Assembly (NCBI RefSeq): GCF_014884965.1
Contig: NZ_JABTBO010000018.1
Coordinates: forward strand, 1-48,288
Origin: Spirabiliibacterium mucosae
Lineage (GTDB): Bacteria > Pseudomonadota > Gammaproteobacteria > Enterobacterales > Pasteurellaceae
DNA length: 48,288 nucleotides
Direction of reading: 5' to 3'
In this document: positions 37,266 to 45,957 of the stretch, one piece after another
Layout: each line of letters starts with the position of its first letter
Numbering within the stretch: the first letter of the stretch is position 1
Notes under the pieces: generated by a model
What the model was told of the DNA's origin: nothing
The model's database searches: none
The model's input: only the letters and a program-made list of their open reading frames with translations
Position numbers and translations under genes: made by a program

Positions 37266-39128
37266 TTATTTCACGCCGCAGTCAAGGCAGTAGAGGTATT
37301 GCCCTTTCGGGTCGTTGAATTGATTGAACGTGCCCAATTGTGCGGCTGCCTGCCCCAGTGGTGATTGCGGCGTGATGCCAAAGGCGCGCAGCACCAGTTG
37401 TTTGACGCTCGCTTGGCCGTCGCTTAACAATTTGCCCAGTAGGCTGTCGTCTTGCTCGACAAACCATTGCACCTTGACGTGCTCGGCGTTGGCCAGGCCC
37501 GCTTGCGCACGCTTGGCGTTGATGAGCGTGACGGCCTCATCAACAGCGGTGTTGAAATCCCCGAGTTTATCCACGAGCTTTTTCTCCAGTGCGGTTTGCC
37601 CCAGCCACACTTGGCCTTGCGCCACGCTGTCGGCCTGCTCGCGGGTGATGTTGCGCCCTGTGGCCACAATGTTTAAAAACTGCTGATAGCCGTGCTCAAT
37701 ACCGAGCTGGATGTAATCTTCCGCCGCTTTGGGCAAGGCGTTGGTCAGCGCCATTTCACTGAGCGGGTTGGTGGCCACGCCATCGCTGTGTACCCCAAGT
37801 TTGGAAAGCGAATTTTCAAGCGTGAAAAACGCGGCAAAAATGCCAATGGAGCCAGTGAGCGTGTTCGGGCTGGCGATGATTTTATCCGCACCGGCGGAGA
37901 TCCAATAGCCACCCGAGGCCGCCATGCCGCCCATCGACACCACCACTGGCAGCCCTTTGGCTTTGAGTGCGTTGACGGACTGGCGAATCAATTCGCTGGC
38001 AAAGGCGCTACCACCTGGCGAGTTGACGCGCAAAATCAGCGCTTTCACGCTCTCATCACGGCCAACGCGTTCAAGTTGTTCCACCACGCTGTCGCCGCCC
38101 ACGGCTTGATTGGTGCTGTAACCGTCGATGATTTCCCCTTCAACGTTGACCACCGCGATTTTATTCTCGGCCTCAAAGTCAAAACGGCTTGGCAGCAGGC
38201 TGACGTAATCTTGCAGGGAAATCTGCTCAAATTTGCCCTCGTCGCCCTCACCAAATACGCCCACGAGCGTTTTATTAATAGTGGCATCATCGGCCAATTC
38301 GGTGACAAGGCCGGCCTTTAAGGCATATTGCGCACTGTCGCCGCCGTGGGCTTTGAGCTTGGCGATCAGCGTTTCAGGCGCTGGCAGAACCGCACTTTGA
38401 TCGATTTGGCGGTTTTGCGCGATGGTCTCTTGCATATTCGCCCACAATTGGTTGAGCCAAAGTGCGGTGTTGGCTTTCGCCTCAGGCGACATATCATCAC
38501 GCATAAACGGCTCAACGGCGGCTTTGTAGGTGCCGACGCGGAAGATGTGCGGCGTCACCTCGAGTTTGTCGAGCAGGGATTTGAAAAACAGCGTATTGGC
38601 CGCAATCCCTTGCAGGCCAACTTCGCCGGCGGGGTTGAGGAAGATTTTATCGGCAAAGCTCGCCAGCCAGTATTGTTTTTGGCTGTAGCTGTGCGCCATG
38701 GCGTAAACGGGCTTGCCTGCGGCTTTGATGCCGTTTAATGCGTCACCAACAAACGCCAGTGAGGGCACGTCACCGCCGACAAAGTTGTTGAGGTCAACCA
38801 CCACGCCTTTGATGCGCTCATCGCGCGCAGCGGTTTGCAGCGCATTGACCACATCAAAGGTGGAAATTTGGCGTGGTACGCTGCGCTCATCCAGCTCGTT
38901 TATCAGCCCCATCACATCGCGCACGGGGCGGTTGTCGGCCAAAAAGCCGTCAAGGTTGAGCACCAATGCGCCGGCAGGCTCGGCAACATCGGCGCCACCG
39001 CGGACAAAAAGTGCGGTCACGCTCAAGCACAACAACACAAACAGCACGAAAAATACGTTCAGCACCAGATCGCGCACAAAGCACAACGCACGCCAAAAAA
39101 AGCGCAGCAGTGAGAGGATCGCTTGCAT
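37266..39128 (-). CDS. sppA: Signal peptide peptidase A (protease IV)
   Basis: 620 residues, near the 618 of E. coli. It has one N-terminal membrane anchor (about 21-43), then two tandem S49 domains. The Lys/Ser dyad is K202 (GTYKAAVEPF) in the first and S405 (MGGMAASGGYW) in the second. It digests cleaved signal peptides at the inner membrane. ATG at 39128 (MQAILSLLRFFW) is right; the longer frame to 39530 overlaps the divergent nitroreductase gene. The E. coli neighbour ydjA is also conserved here. Confidence 0.95.
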   Translation of the reverse strand: MQAILSLLRFFWRALCFVRDLVLNVFFVLFVLLCLSVTALFVRGGADVAEPAGALVLNLDGFLADNRPVRDVMGLINELDERSVPRQISTFDVVNALQTAARDERIKGVVVDLNNFVGGDVPSLAFVGDALNGIKAAGKPVYAMAHSYSQKQYWLASFADKIFLNPAGEVGLQGIAANTLFFKSLLDKLEVTPHIFRVGTYKAAVEPFMRDDMSPEAKANTALWLNQLWANMQETIAQNRQIDQSAVLPAPETLIAKLKAHGGDSAQYALKAGLVTELADDATINKTLVGVFGEGDEGKFEQISLQDYVSLLPSRFDFEAENKIAVVNVEGEIIDGYSTNQAVGGDSVVEQLERVGRDESVKALILRVNSPGGSAFASELIRQSVNALKAKGLPVVVSMGGMAASGGYWISAGADKIIASPNTLTGSIGIFAAFFTLENSLSKLGVHSDGVATNPLSEMALTNALPKAAEDYIQLGIEHGYQQFLNIVATGRNITREQADSVAQGQVWLGQTALEKKLVDKLGDFNTAVDEAVTLINAKRAQAGLANAEHVKVQWFVEQDDSLLGKLLSDGQASVKQLVLRAFGITPQSPLGQAAAQLGTFNQFNDPKGQYLYCLDCGVK

Positions 39129-39207
39129 AAAATTCCTTAGTGATTGATTGAAAATGGGGTATATTGTATCAATAATTTTGTGAAAACCTAGCTTGAAGGA
39201 GTAAAAA

Positions 39208-39758
39208 ATGCACGCCTTGGATCTCTTGCTGCAACGCCGCTCAAACAAAAACTCACCGCCCCTGCGCCCAACGCCGAGCAGCTGGAAAAGATGATCCAAG
39301 CCGCGATGCACGCGCCCGATCACGGCAAGCTCAAGCCCTACCGTTTTGTGGTGATTGATGAGCGCGCCCAAGGCAAGCTTGAAGCGCTGCTTAGCGACGC
39401 CGTTGATGAGCTCAACCTTGGGGAAGAGCGCAAAGCCAAAGCCCACAGCGTGGCGCACCGCGCGCCGATGATGGTGGCCGTGGTGGCGAAAATCAACCCT
39501 GATATCGACAAAGTGCCTGGCTGGGAGCAAATGCTGTGCGCCGGTTGTGCGACCTACGGATTGCAGCTGGCGGCCAACGCGCAGGGGTTTGACAACGTGT
39601 GGGTGACAGGCCCGTGGGTCGAGGGCAGCGCACTGCGCGAAGCATTAGGCTGCAGCGAGCACGACAAAGTCATCGCGCTGGTGATGATCGGCACCGCGGA
39701 GAACAAGCTAGACAATGGCCGCGAATACAATGTGGCGGAGTATGTCAGCTATCTTTAG
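39208..39758 (+). CDS. YdjA-like nitroreductase (frame-shifted as sequenced)
   Basis: Exactly 183 residues, the length of E. coli YdjA, once one A is added to the A5 run at 39247-39251. As written ATG 39208 gives MHALDLLLQRRSNK and stops after 28 codons; with the added base it continues KLTAPAPNAEQLEKMIQAAMHAPDHGKLKPY. It is a small FMN-dependent nitroreductase-fold protein; LCAGCATYGLQLAANAQGFDNVWVTGPW is typical. AAGGAG precedes the ATG. The 3' end overlaps the convergent araC-type gene by 14 bases. Confidence 0.85.
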
Positions 39759-40635
39759 TCTGCGCGCGGTAGCGGCTGGGTGACACCCCTGCGTGAGTTT
39801 TGAACACTTTGGAAAAGTGTGATTCCGATTGATAGCCCACTTCGAGCGCGATGTTGAGCACCGATTTATTGGTGTTTTTCAGCAACATTTGCGCTTTTTG
39901 CATACGTAGATCAAGCAAAAATTTACCGGGCAGGGTGTCTGTTTTCTGCTTAAACAAGCGAATGAAGTTAGCCCGCGACATGGCGCAAAGTTCGGCGAGT
40001 TTGACCATATTCCACGGCTTTTCAGGCAGCTTGAGCATTGCATCAACGGCGTGAAACAGGCGTTTGTCTTGCAGTGCGGCAAAAATGCTGTGGCCGAGCG
40101 CGTCCCCTCGGCGAATATAATCCCGGATTAAATAGGTCAGCAGCACATGGCACACGCCGTTGATGATGGCGTGCGAGCCAAGCTGGGCGCGTGCCTCTTG
40201 CTGCAAAATCATCACAATAGGCATCGTCACCGCCTCTTGGCCGGAGAGAATCCAATAATCGGGCATCACTTTCGGCAGCAGTGCGCTTTGGGTGTAGTCA
40301 AAATAGCCGCAAAACATCTCAAAATCGTATTCCTCACCGCTTTGGTGCAGCTCAAACAAGCCGTGGCTGCGCGTTTGCGTGGTGCTTGCGACCGCACTTT
40401 GCGTTTGTGTGCCGAGCAGGTGGCAAAGCCCGTTGGGGAAGAAGAGAATATCGCCTTTTTGCAGCGTGTGGCGGTGCTTGCCGATTTGCACTTGGCATTG
40501 GCCAAGGGTGATGATGTGAAACACGCCGCGCGGCTGGGCGGCTTGCTGCACCTGCCACTCGCCACAAAAGCGGCAAAGCACGTTGATCTCCCCGCGCACG
40601 TCGGCGAGCTGAATCAAATTGTCGAGATAATCCAT
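39745..40635 (-). CDS. AraC family transcriptional regulator
   Basis: 296 residues from ATG 40635 (MDYLDNLIQL), behind AAGGG. The N-terminal cupin-type sensor domain (QPRGVFHIITLGQCQVQIGKHRHTLQKGDILFFPNG) is followed by a C-terminal double helix-turn-helix (KLAELCAMSRANFIRLFKQKTDTLPGKFL and IALEVGYQSESHFSKVFK). It is divergent from the carboxymuconolactone decarboxylase family gene and probably controls it. An 8-bp inverted repeat sits in the shared control region. The inducer is not evident. Confidence 0.9.
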   Translation of the reverse strand: MDYLDNLIQLADVRGEINVLCRFCGEWQVQQAAQPRGVFHIITLGQCQVQIGKHRHTLQKGDILFFPNGLCHLLGTQTQSAVASTTQTRSHGLFELHQSGEEYDFEMFCGYFDYTQSALLPKVMPDYWILSGQEAVTMPIVMILQQEARAQLGSHAIINGVCHVLLTYLIRDYIRRGDALGHSIFAALQDKRLFHAVDAMLKLPEKPWNMVKLAELCAMSRANFIRLFKQKTDTLPGKFLLDLRMQKAQMLLKNTNKSVLNIALEVGYQSESHFSKVFKTHAGVSPSRYRAQTKDS

Positions 40636-40665
40636 AGCGGCCCTTTTTGAATTAAAAACCAAAAG

Positions 40666-40705
40666 TTGATACTATCGAGCAAGAATTATTGCGCTAAAGT
40701 ATCAA
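40666..40705. promoter_or_regulatory. Inverted-repeat operator candidate between the AraC regulator and CMD-family gene
   Basis: TTGATACT (40666-40673) and AGTATCAA (40698-40705) are perfect complements with centres 32 bases apart, about three helical turns. The spacing suits a dimeric regulator such as the divergent AraC-type protein. Confidence 0.6.
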
Positions 40706-40760
40706 TAATACCCTCAGTCAATCACGAAGTGAATCACTTTAGTTAAGTTAAGGAGAAATT

Positions 40761-41099
40761 ATGTTTACAGATTGGAAAAACCACACCGCCTTGGTGAAAA
40801 AAGCGTTTGGCAAATTAGGCCAAAAACACCCAAAAATGCTGCAAGCCTACGGCGCGCTGAGCAAAGCCGCGGCTGAAGGCGACGTGCTGGATGCCAAAAC
40901 CCGCGAGTTGATCGCCCTGGCTGTGGCCGTGACCACCCGCTGCGAAAGCTGCATTTCTGTCCACGCGCAAGAAGCGGTGAACGCAGGCGCGAGTGAAGAA
41001 GAAGTGGCCGCTGCCTTGGCCACCGCCATCGCCCTCAACGCAGGCGCGGCGTACACTTACTCACTGCGTGCGCTGGAAGCATTCGAAGAGCAAAAATAA
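40761..41099 (+). CDS. Carboxymuconolactone decarboxylase family protein (AhpD-like)
   Basis: 112 residues. It has the CxxCxxxH motif CESCISVH of AhpD-like peroxidase/disulfide proteins, followed by AGASEEEVAAALATAIALNAGAAYTYS. Such proteins are small redox enzymes of stress defence; true lactone decarboxylase activity is not implied. AAGGAG precedes the ATG. It is divergent from an AraC-type regulator and ends in a strong terminator. Confidence 0.88.
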   Translation: MFTDWKNHTALVKKAFGKLGQKHPKMLQAYGALSKAAAEGDVLDAKTRELIALAVAVTTRCESCISVHAQEAVNAGASEEEVAAALATAIALNAGAAYTYSLRALEAFEEQK

Positions 41100-41113
41100 T
41101 GTTGCTTAAAAAC

Positions 41114-41144
41114 AAAACCGCACTTTGCAAAGTGCGGTTTTTTT
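41114..41144 (+). terminator. Terminator of CMD-family gene (inverted uptake signals)
   Basis: 28-base perfect palindrome of two facing uptake signals (41114-41141), followed by a T-run to 41144. Confidence 0.85.
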
Positions 41145-41148
41145 ATGC

Positions 41149-42119
41149 CTAGGCTTTCTCTCCTTGGGCGAGGATAAAGGCGCGAAGTTCATCTAAACTT
41201 TTGCCTTGCAGTGGGCTGTGGGGGTTGTCAAACAGTTGGCGCACGCAGTGAATGCGCTGCTTCACCAATGAATAGGCCAGCACATCAAGCTTGGCGCGCG
41301 CTGCCCAATCAATAAAAGTGATTAAGTAAGAATAGGCCAGCTGCTGCCAGGTTTGGAATTGCCCGCCAAATACACCGCCGCGGCGCGCAGCATATTGCGC
41401 ACTTCTTGCTCTTTGACAAAGCCAAGGGTAAAGCACGCGCGCGTGAGCCAAATAAAGCGCACCAGCTCGGAGCCGGCGGAGTTGACTTTGCGATCGCGCT
41501 CATTGACTTGATAGCCAAAATCCCGTAGGCAGCGGTCGTATTTCGCAAAGTGCGGTATGGCGCTTATCATTTGCTCTTCTTGGCGCAGCACTGACTGCCA
41601 CAGCGCTTGCATCGCCTGCATCGCGCTGGCACTGTCGGTCACCTTCCATGAAGTTTGCAGAAGGGCTTTCAGCTCTGTTGTGCCCGCGTCATTGGGCTTC
41701 ATGCCCTCAAGGGCGTTGAGGTACATCGCATCGGTGCCCGTGAGCGCATACTGCGGGTTGCGCTCAAGCTCAATCAGCGCGCTGTTTTGATTTGAGCAAA
41801 TCAGCGTGACATCATAAAAGCTCTGCGCCAGCGCGGCAAATTCTTCGGCTGTGTTTTGCAGGGCAAAGTGCGGTTGGCTTGTTTTCAACGTGCCGAAAAA
41901 ACACTGCCCGATCGGCTGGCTGGCGCGTTTGACAAACAACAGGCTCAAAAACACCTTAAACGCCGTATAAAGCCCCAAAATCACAAGCCCAATCATCAAC
42001 ACCCAGCGTGGCAGGCTCTGGGAGGGGGAAACAAAGGTGAAATAACACAAAAACAACAACGCCAACAACGGCATCAAAAAATTAAATTGCTTTAAAAACA
42101 AGCGCTGCTTGAGGTTCAT
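41149..42119 (-). CDS. DUF1266-like membrane protein (frame-shifted as sequenced)
   Basis: About 323 residues once one base is added near 41362-41364 (a C3 run on the + strand); the join reads AAAVYLAGQFQTWQQLAYSYLI. Two hydrophobic segments at the N-terminus (about 14-31 and 38-62) anchor it. The rest is soluble and ends in a domain resembling DUF1266 (LVRFIWLTRACFTLGFVKEQEVRNML; WQQLAYSYLITFIDW). Its ATG overlaps the kpsS stop by four bases (ATGA), so the two are made together. Function is unknown; the coupling suggests a link to capsule production or the envelope. Confidence 0.65.
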
Positions 42120-43360
42120 GACTGCTCCGAAGGTGAGGGTGAATTATACGGTGTGCGCAAAAGCACTTGGCTGTAAAAGTTGCCATTAATTTGCGTTTTG
42201 TTCATGTGCAGCCGCTGAAAGGCAGAAAACAGCTGCGCATCGGGCTGGCCTGGGTTGGCCCAAAAGTCATCCAGCGCGCCTTGATAGGTCAGCCCTGGGA
42301 TGTTGTAGCTCGCGCGCCCCAAAGTCAGCACTGGCATGGTGTGGATCAAGGCTGAGATCCCGCTGGTGGAGTTGAGCGTGACCATGCCCTTGCCGTGGCG
42401 CAAAAACACGGGCATCGCCACATCGTGAATATAAAAAAGCCGCCCTTTGAGCGCGGGGTATTGCTGCTTGAACTGCTTGATCACCTTGCTGTAATCCACA
42501 AAGCCGCGGTCCATCGGGTGGTGTTTGACAATCAAGCGCAAGTGCGCAGGCGCGTGCTCGGCGAATGAGGTGAGCACATGGGTTAAAAAGTCCTGCACGG
42601 TGGCAAAATCACTGTGCACCCGCACTTGGCTGTCGTCGTAGACTTGCAGCGGCAGCACAAAAAACTCGCCAAACTCACCGCGCTCAACGCGCTTGGCAAA
42701 ATTGGCATCTTCCAGCCAATAGCGCAGGCGCTTGATGCCCGAGATGACCCACAAGCGAATGTAATAATTGATATTCAGCAGTCGATGGTGCTTGTAATGC
42801 GGGTATTTTTGCCGATTCCAGTAGGCTTTGGTGTAATAACGCGTGGCAAGGCGCGCCACTGGCCAAAAGCCCGAGGCCACAGGCGTTGGCTCATCGGGCA
42901 TGGGCAAATCTGCCCCGTGGGTTAAATAATAGTCCGCCGTGCGCGGCAGAGTGGAAAAATCATTCACGCCGTCTTTTTCCAGCGTGATAAAGTGCGGCCT
43001 GAAATAACCCTCTTCAAAGGCCCAAAAGGTCAAATCAAAGCGTGTGGCAATGCGCTTGGCCACAACGTGATAATAACGGTTATCGCCAAAGCAGACGATG
43101 CTTTGGATTTGCTTGCGCTGCACCAAATCACTCAAAAATTGTTCAAAATGATCAAGGGTTGAAGTGTAACTGATCACCTCACTGGCATAACCTGGGGGGA
43201 AGAAGTGCTCATCACCATAATTGAAATTGATTTTAGTGCACTGCTTACCTTGGCGCTCAAGCCACTGCGCCAGGGTTTTGAAAAAATGCCCAATCGGCCC
43301 TTGCAAAAGCAAAAAGCGCTCACCACTGGCAAGCAGGTCATCTAAATTGTGCTGAAACAT
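42116..43360 (-). CDS. kpsS: Capsule lipid-anchor Kdo transferase KpsS (PhyB/LipB)
   Basis: About 414 residues. Family landmarks are FLLLQGPIGHFFKTLAQWLERQG, INFNYGDEHFF, ICFGDNRYYH-like VCFGDNRYYHVVAKRIA, EEGYFRPHFITLE and the late LNSTSGISALIHTMPVLTLG. KpsS adds the first beta-Kdo to the phosphatidylglycerol anchor of group 2-type capsules; KpsC extends the Kdo linker but is not in this window. ATG 43360 (MFQHNLDDLL) or two codons upstream is the start. It is divergent from the wecBC capsule genes. Confidence 0.9.
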   Translation of the reverse strand: MFQHNLDDLLASGERFLLLQGPIGHFFKTLAQWLERQGKQCTKINFNYGDEHFFPPGYASEVISYTSTLDHFEQFLSDLVQRKQIQSIVCFGDNRYYHVVAKRIATRFDLTFWAFEEGYFRPHFITLEKDGVNDFSTLPRTADYYLTHGADLPMPDEPTPVASGFWPVARLATRYYTKAYWNRQKYPHYKHHRLLNINYYIRLWVISGIKRLRYWLEDANFAKRVERGEFGEFFVLPLQVYDDSQVRVHSDFATVQDFLTHVLTSFAEHAPAHLRLIVKHHPMDRGFVDYSKVIKQFKQQYPALKGRLFYIHDVAMPVFLRHGKGMVTLNSTSGISALIHTMPVLTLGRASYNIPGLTYQGALDDFWANPGQPDAQLFSAFQRLHMNKTQINGNFYSQVLLRTPYNSPSPSEQS

Positions 43361-43366
43361 GCGCAC

Positions 43367-43513
43367 TATACCCCATAAAAGCTTTTGAAAATAATGTACT
43401 TTTTATAGTATAACTCCATAAATTGATTAGCAATAAATTTTATTGGTAATTGATTTTTTTGCTACAGGTGTATCATTATGCGCAAGTGAGATGCATTGGT
43501 TATGGAATAAAAA
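43367..43513. promoter_or_regulatory. Divergent control region kpsS / wecB
   Basis: 147 AT-rich bases. A perfect palindrome with one central base (CAATAAA-T-TTTATTG, 43431-43445) lies near the middle, and TATA-rich hexamers (TATAGTATAA near 43403) are present. Promoters for both directions must be here, but exact sites cannot be assigned. Confidence 0.5.
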
Positions 43514-44638
43514 GTGAAACTTCTTGTAATTTTCGGAACAAGACCAGAGGCCATTAAAATGGCGCCGTTGGTTAAAGAATTAAATAAATTTCCTCAAATT
43601 GAATCCAAAGTTTGTGTAACAGCGCAGCATCGAGAAATGCTTGATCAAGTCCTTAATCTGTTTGAAATTGTTCCTGATTTTGACTTGAATATGATGAAAG
43701 CTGGGCAAACATTGCAAAGCATTACAAGCGATATTTTGATAGGGCTAACAGCTATATTAAAATCGTATCGCCCAGATTTTATATTGGTTCATGGTGATAC
43801 GTCTACAACGTTTGCAGCGAGTTTAGCAGCATTCTATGAAAAAATTGCAGTGGCGCATGTCGAGGCAGGATTAAGAACTGGAAACCTGTATTCACCTTGG
43901 CCTGAGGAAGCAAATCGTTGTTTAACGACTGTGTTGAGTCGATTACATTTTGCGCCTACAGAAGAATCAAAAAATAATTTATTGAAAGAAAATATAGCTG
44001 CTGCTGATGTGTTTGTAACAGGTAATACGGTGATTGATGCTTTGTTGGCAACCAACCAAAAATTGCAAACGGAAACCTATAAGCAGTTGATGCAAGAGCG
44101 GTTTCCTTTTTTACAATCTGATAACGATATGATTTTGATCACTGCTCATCGTCGTGAAAACCATGGGCAAGGTATTATAAATATTGCACAGACTATTAAA
44201 GACTTGGCTGAGCAATATCCTGATAAACAGTTTGTATTGCCTTTGCATATGAATCCTAATGTGCGTCAGCCGCTAACTGAAGTGTTATCCAATTCAGGTA
44301 ATATTTATTTGATTGATCCGCAGGAATATTTGCCTTTTGTTTATTTGATGAGTAGAGCAAAAATCATTTTAACCGATTCGGGTGGTGTTCAAGAAGAGGC
44401 GCCTTCATTGGGTAAACCTGTTTTGGTTATGCGAGATACAACAGAGCGACCAGAGGCTGTTGCAGCAGGAACGGTGCGGCTAGTAGGTTCTAATCGTGAT
44501 ACGATTGTAGAGCAGGTGGTCAAATTACTTGATGATGGGCAAGCATATCAAGAAATGGCTCAAGCAAAAAATCCCTATGGCGATGGGAAGGCTTCACAAA
44601 GAATTGTGAAAGCGTTATTGGAAATGAATGTTTAATTT
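43514..44638 (+). CDS. wecB: UDP-N-acetylglucosamine 2-epimerase (non-hydrolysing)
   Basis: 373 residues. It converts UDP-GlcNAc to UDP-ManNAc. Family motifs are FGTRPEAIKMAPL (R10), HGDTSTTFAAS, VEAGLRTGN, WPEEANR, ITAHRRENHG and LTDSGGVQEEAPSLGKPVLVMR. The start is GTG at 43514 with a weak ribosome site. The DNA is clearly more AT-rich than the genes to the left. The next gene, wecC, oxidises its product, as in Pasteurella multocida serogroup B capsule loci (bcbA, bcbB). Confidence 0.95.
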
Positions 44639-44657
44639 AGTTAGGAGTAGGGCGGTA

Positions 44658-45929
44658 ATGTCAACGTCAGAAAAGTAATTTCGGTTATTGGGTTGGGTTA
44701 TATTGGTTTACCAGCGGCTGCAATGTTTTCATCGCGCGGTGTGAAAGTTATTGGTGTTGATGTGAATCAACATGCAGTTGATACTATTAATCAAGGTAAA
44801 ATTCATATTGTAGAACCTGGATTGGAAGAGATTGTACAAAAAGCGGTTTCAGACGGCCTTTTGCGTGCTGTGACATCGCCTGAACCAGCTGATGCTTTTT
44901 TGATCGCAGTTCCTACGCCTTTTAAAGGTGATCATGAGCCAGATGTGAGCTATATCAAGGCAGTTGCTAAATCATTGGCACCTGTTTTGAAAAAAGGTGA
45001 CGTGATTATCTTGGAATCTACTTCACCAGTAGGCACGACTGAACAACTGGTTGAGTGGTTATCAAGTGCTCGCCCCGAGCTTACCTTTCCTAAAGAGGGT
45101 TGCAATGCAACACCAGATGTATATGTAGCCTATTGTCCAGAACGAGTACTACCAGGGCAAGTTATTCGTGAATTAGTTGAAAACGATCGGATTATTGGTG
45201 GTATTACAGATGCATGCTCAGAAAAAGCTATTGAAGTATACAAAATTTTTGTAGAAGGTGAATTGTTAAAAACCAATGCACGTACTGCCGAAATGAGTAA
45301 GCTAACAGAAAATGCTTTTCGTGATGTAAATATTGCCTTTGCTAATGAATTATCACTCATTTCCGATCGATTAAATATCAATGTTTGGGAGCTTATTTCA
45401 CTAGCCAACCGTCATCCGCGTGTCAATATTTTACAACCTGGTTGTGGTGTAGGTGGGCATTGTATTGCTGTAGATCCATGGTTTATCGTTGATAAAACGC
45501 CAGATTTGGCTAAGATGGTTCGTACAGCGCGTGAAGTTAATGATGGTAAGCCGCAATGGGTTATTGAGCAAGTGCAAAGTGCGGTTAAAAAAGCAGCTCA
45601 CGAGGCAGGTAAAAAACCAGAAGAGATGAAAATTGTCTGTTATGGATTAGCATTTAAGCCTGATATTGACGATTTGCGCGAAAGCCCAGCTTTGATGATT
45701 ACAGAAAACTAATGGATCTCTATCCAAATCAGGTTTATGCCGTTGAACCAAATTACCACGAAGGCACCGAACACCATGGCGAAAGGAAATTCGTTTGATA
45801 TCTTATGAAAATAGTTTAAAAGAGGCTGATGTTGCAGTACTGCTTGTTAATCATAAAGAGTTTATGCAAGGCAAGCCATGCTTCAAATCTTCTGCATGTG
45901 TAGTAGATACAAAAGGTATTTGGAATTAA
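44658..45929 (+). CDS. wecC: UDP-N-acetyl-D-mannosamine dehydrogenase (frame-shifted three times as sequenced)
   Basis: About 424 residues after three single-base additions (E. coli WecC is 420). The breaks are an A4 run at 44671-44674 (restores MSTSEKVISVIGLGYIGLP from ATG 44658), an A4 run at 45705-45708 (joins LMITEK to LMDLYPNQVYAVEP), and A3 or T3 at 45787-45796 (joins ERK to LISYENSLKEADVAVLLVNHKEF). It ends at TAA 45927. The catalytic cysteine is in GVGGHCIAVDPWF. It makes UDP-ManNAcA for the polysaccharide. No stop codon or base change other than these losses disturbs the gene. Confidence 0.9.
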
Positions 45930-45957
45930 TTTCTAAACTATAGAATTGATGGCATAA

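Noticed and set aside
37266-39530. Longer start of sppA reaching to 39530
   Set aside because: The extra N-terminus overlaps the divergent nitroreductase gene and lacks family similarity; ATG 39128 gives the normal length and membrane anchor.
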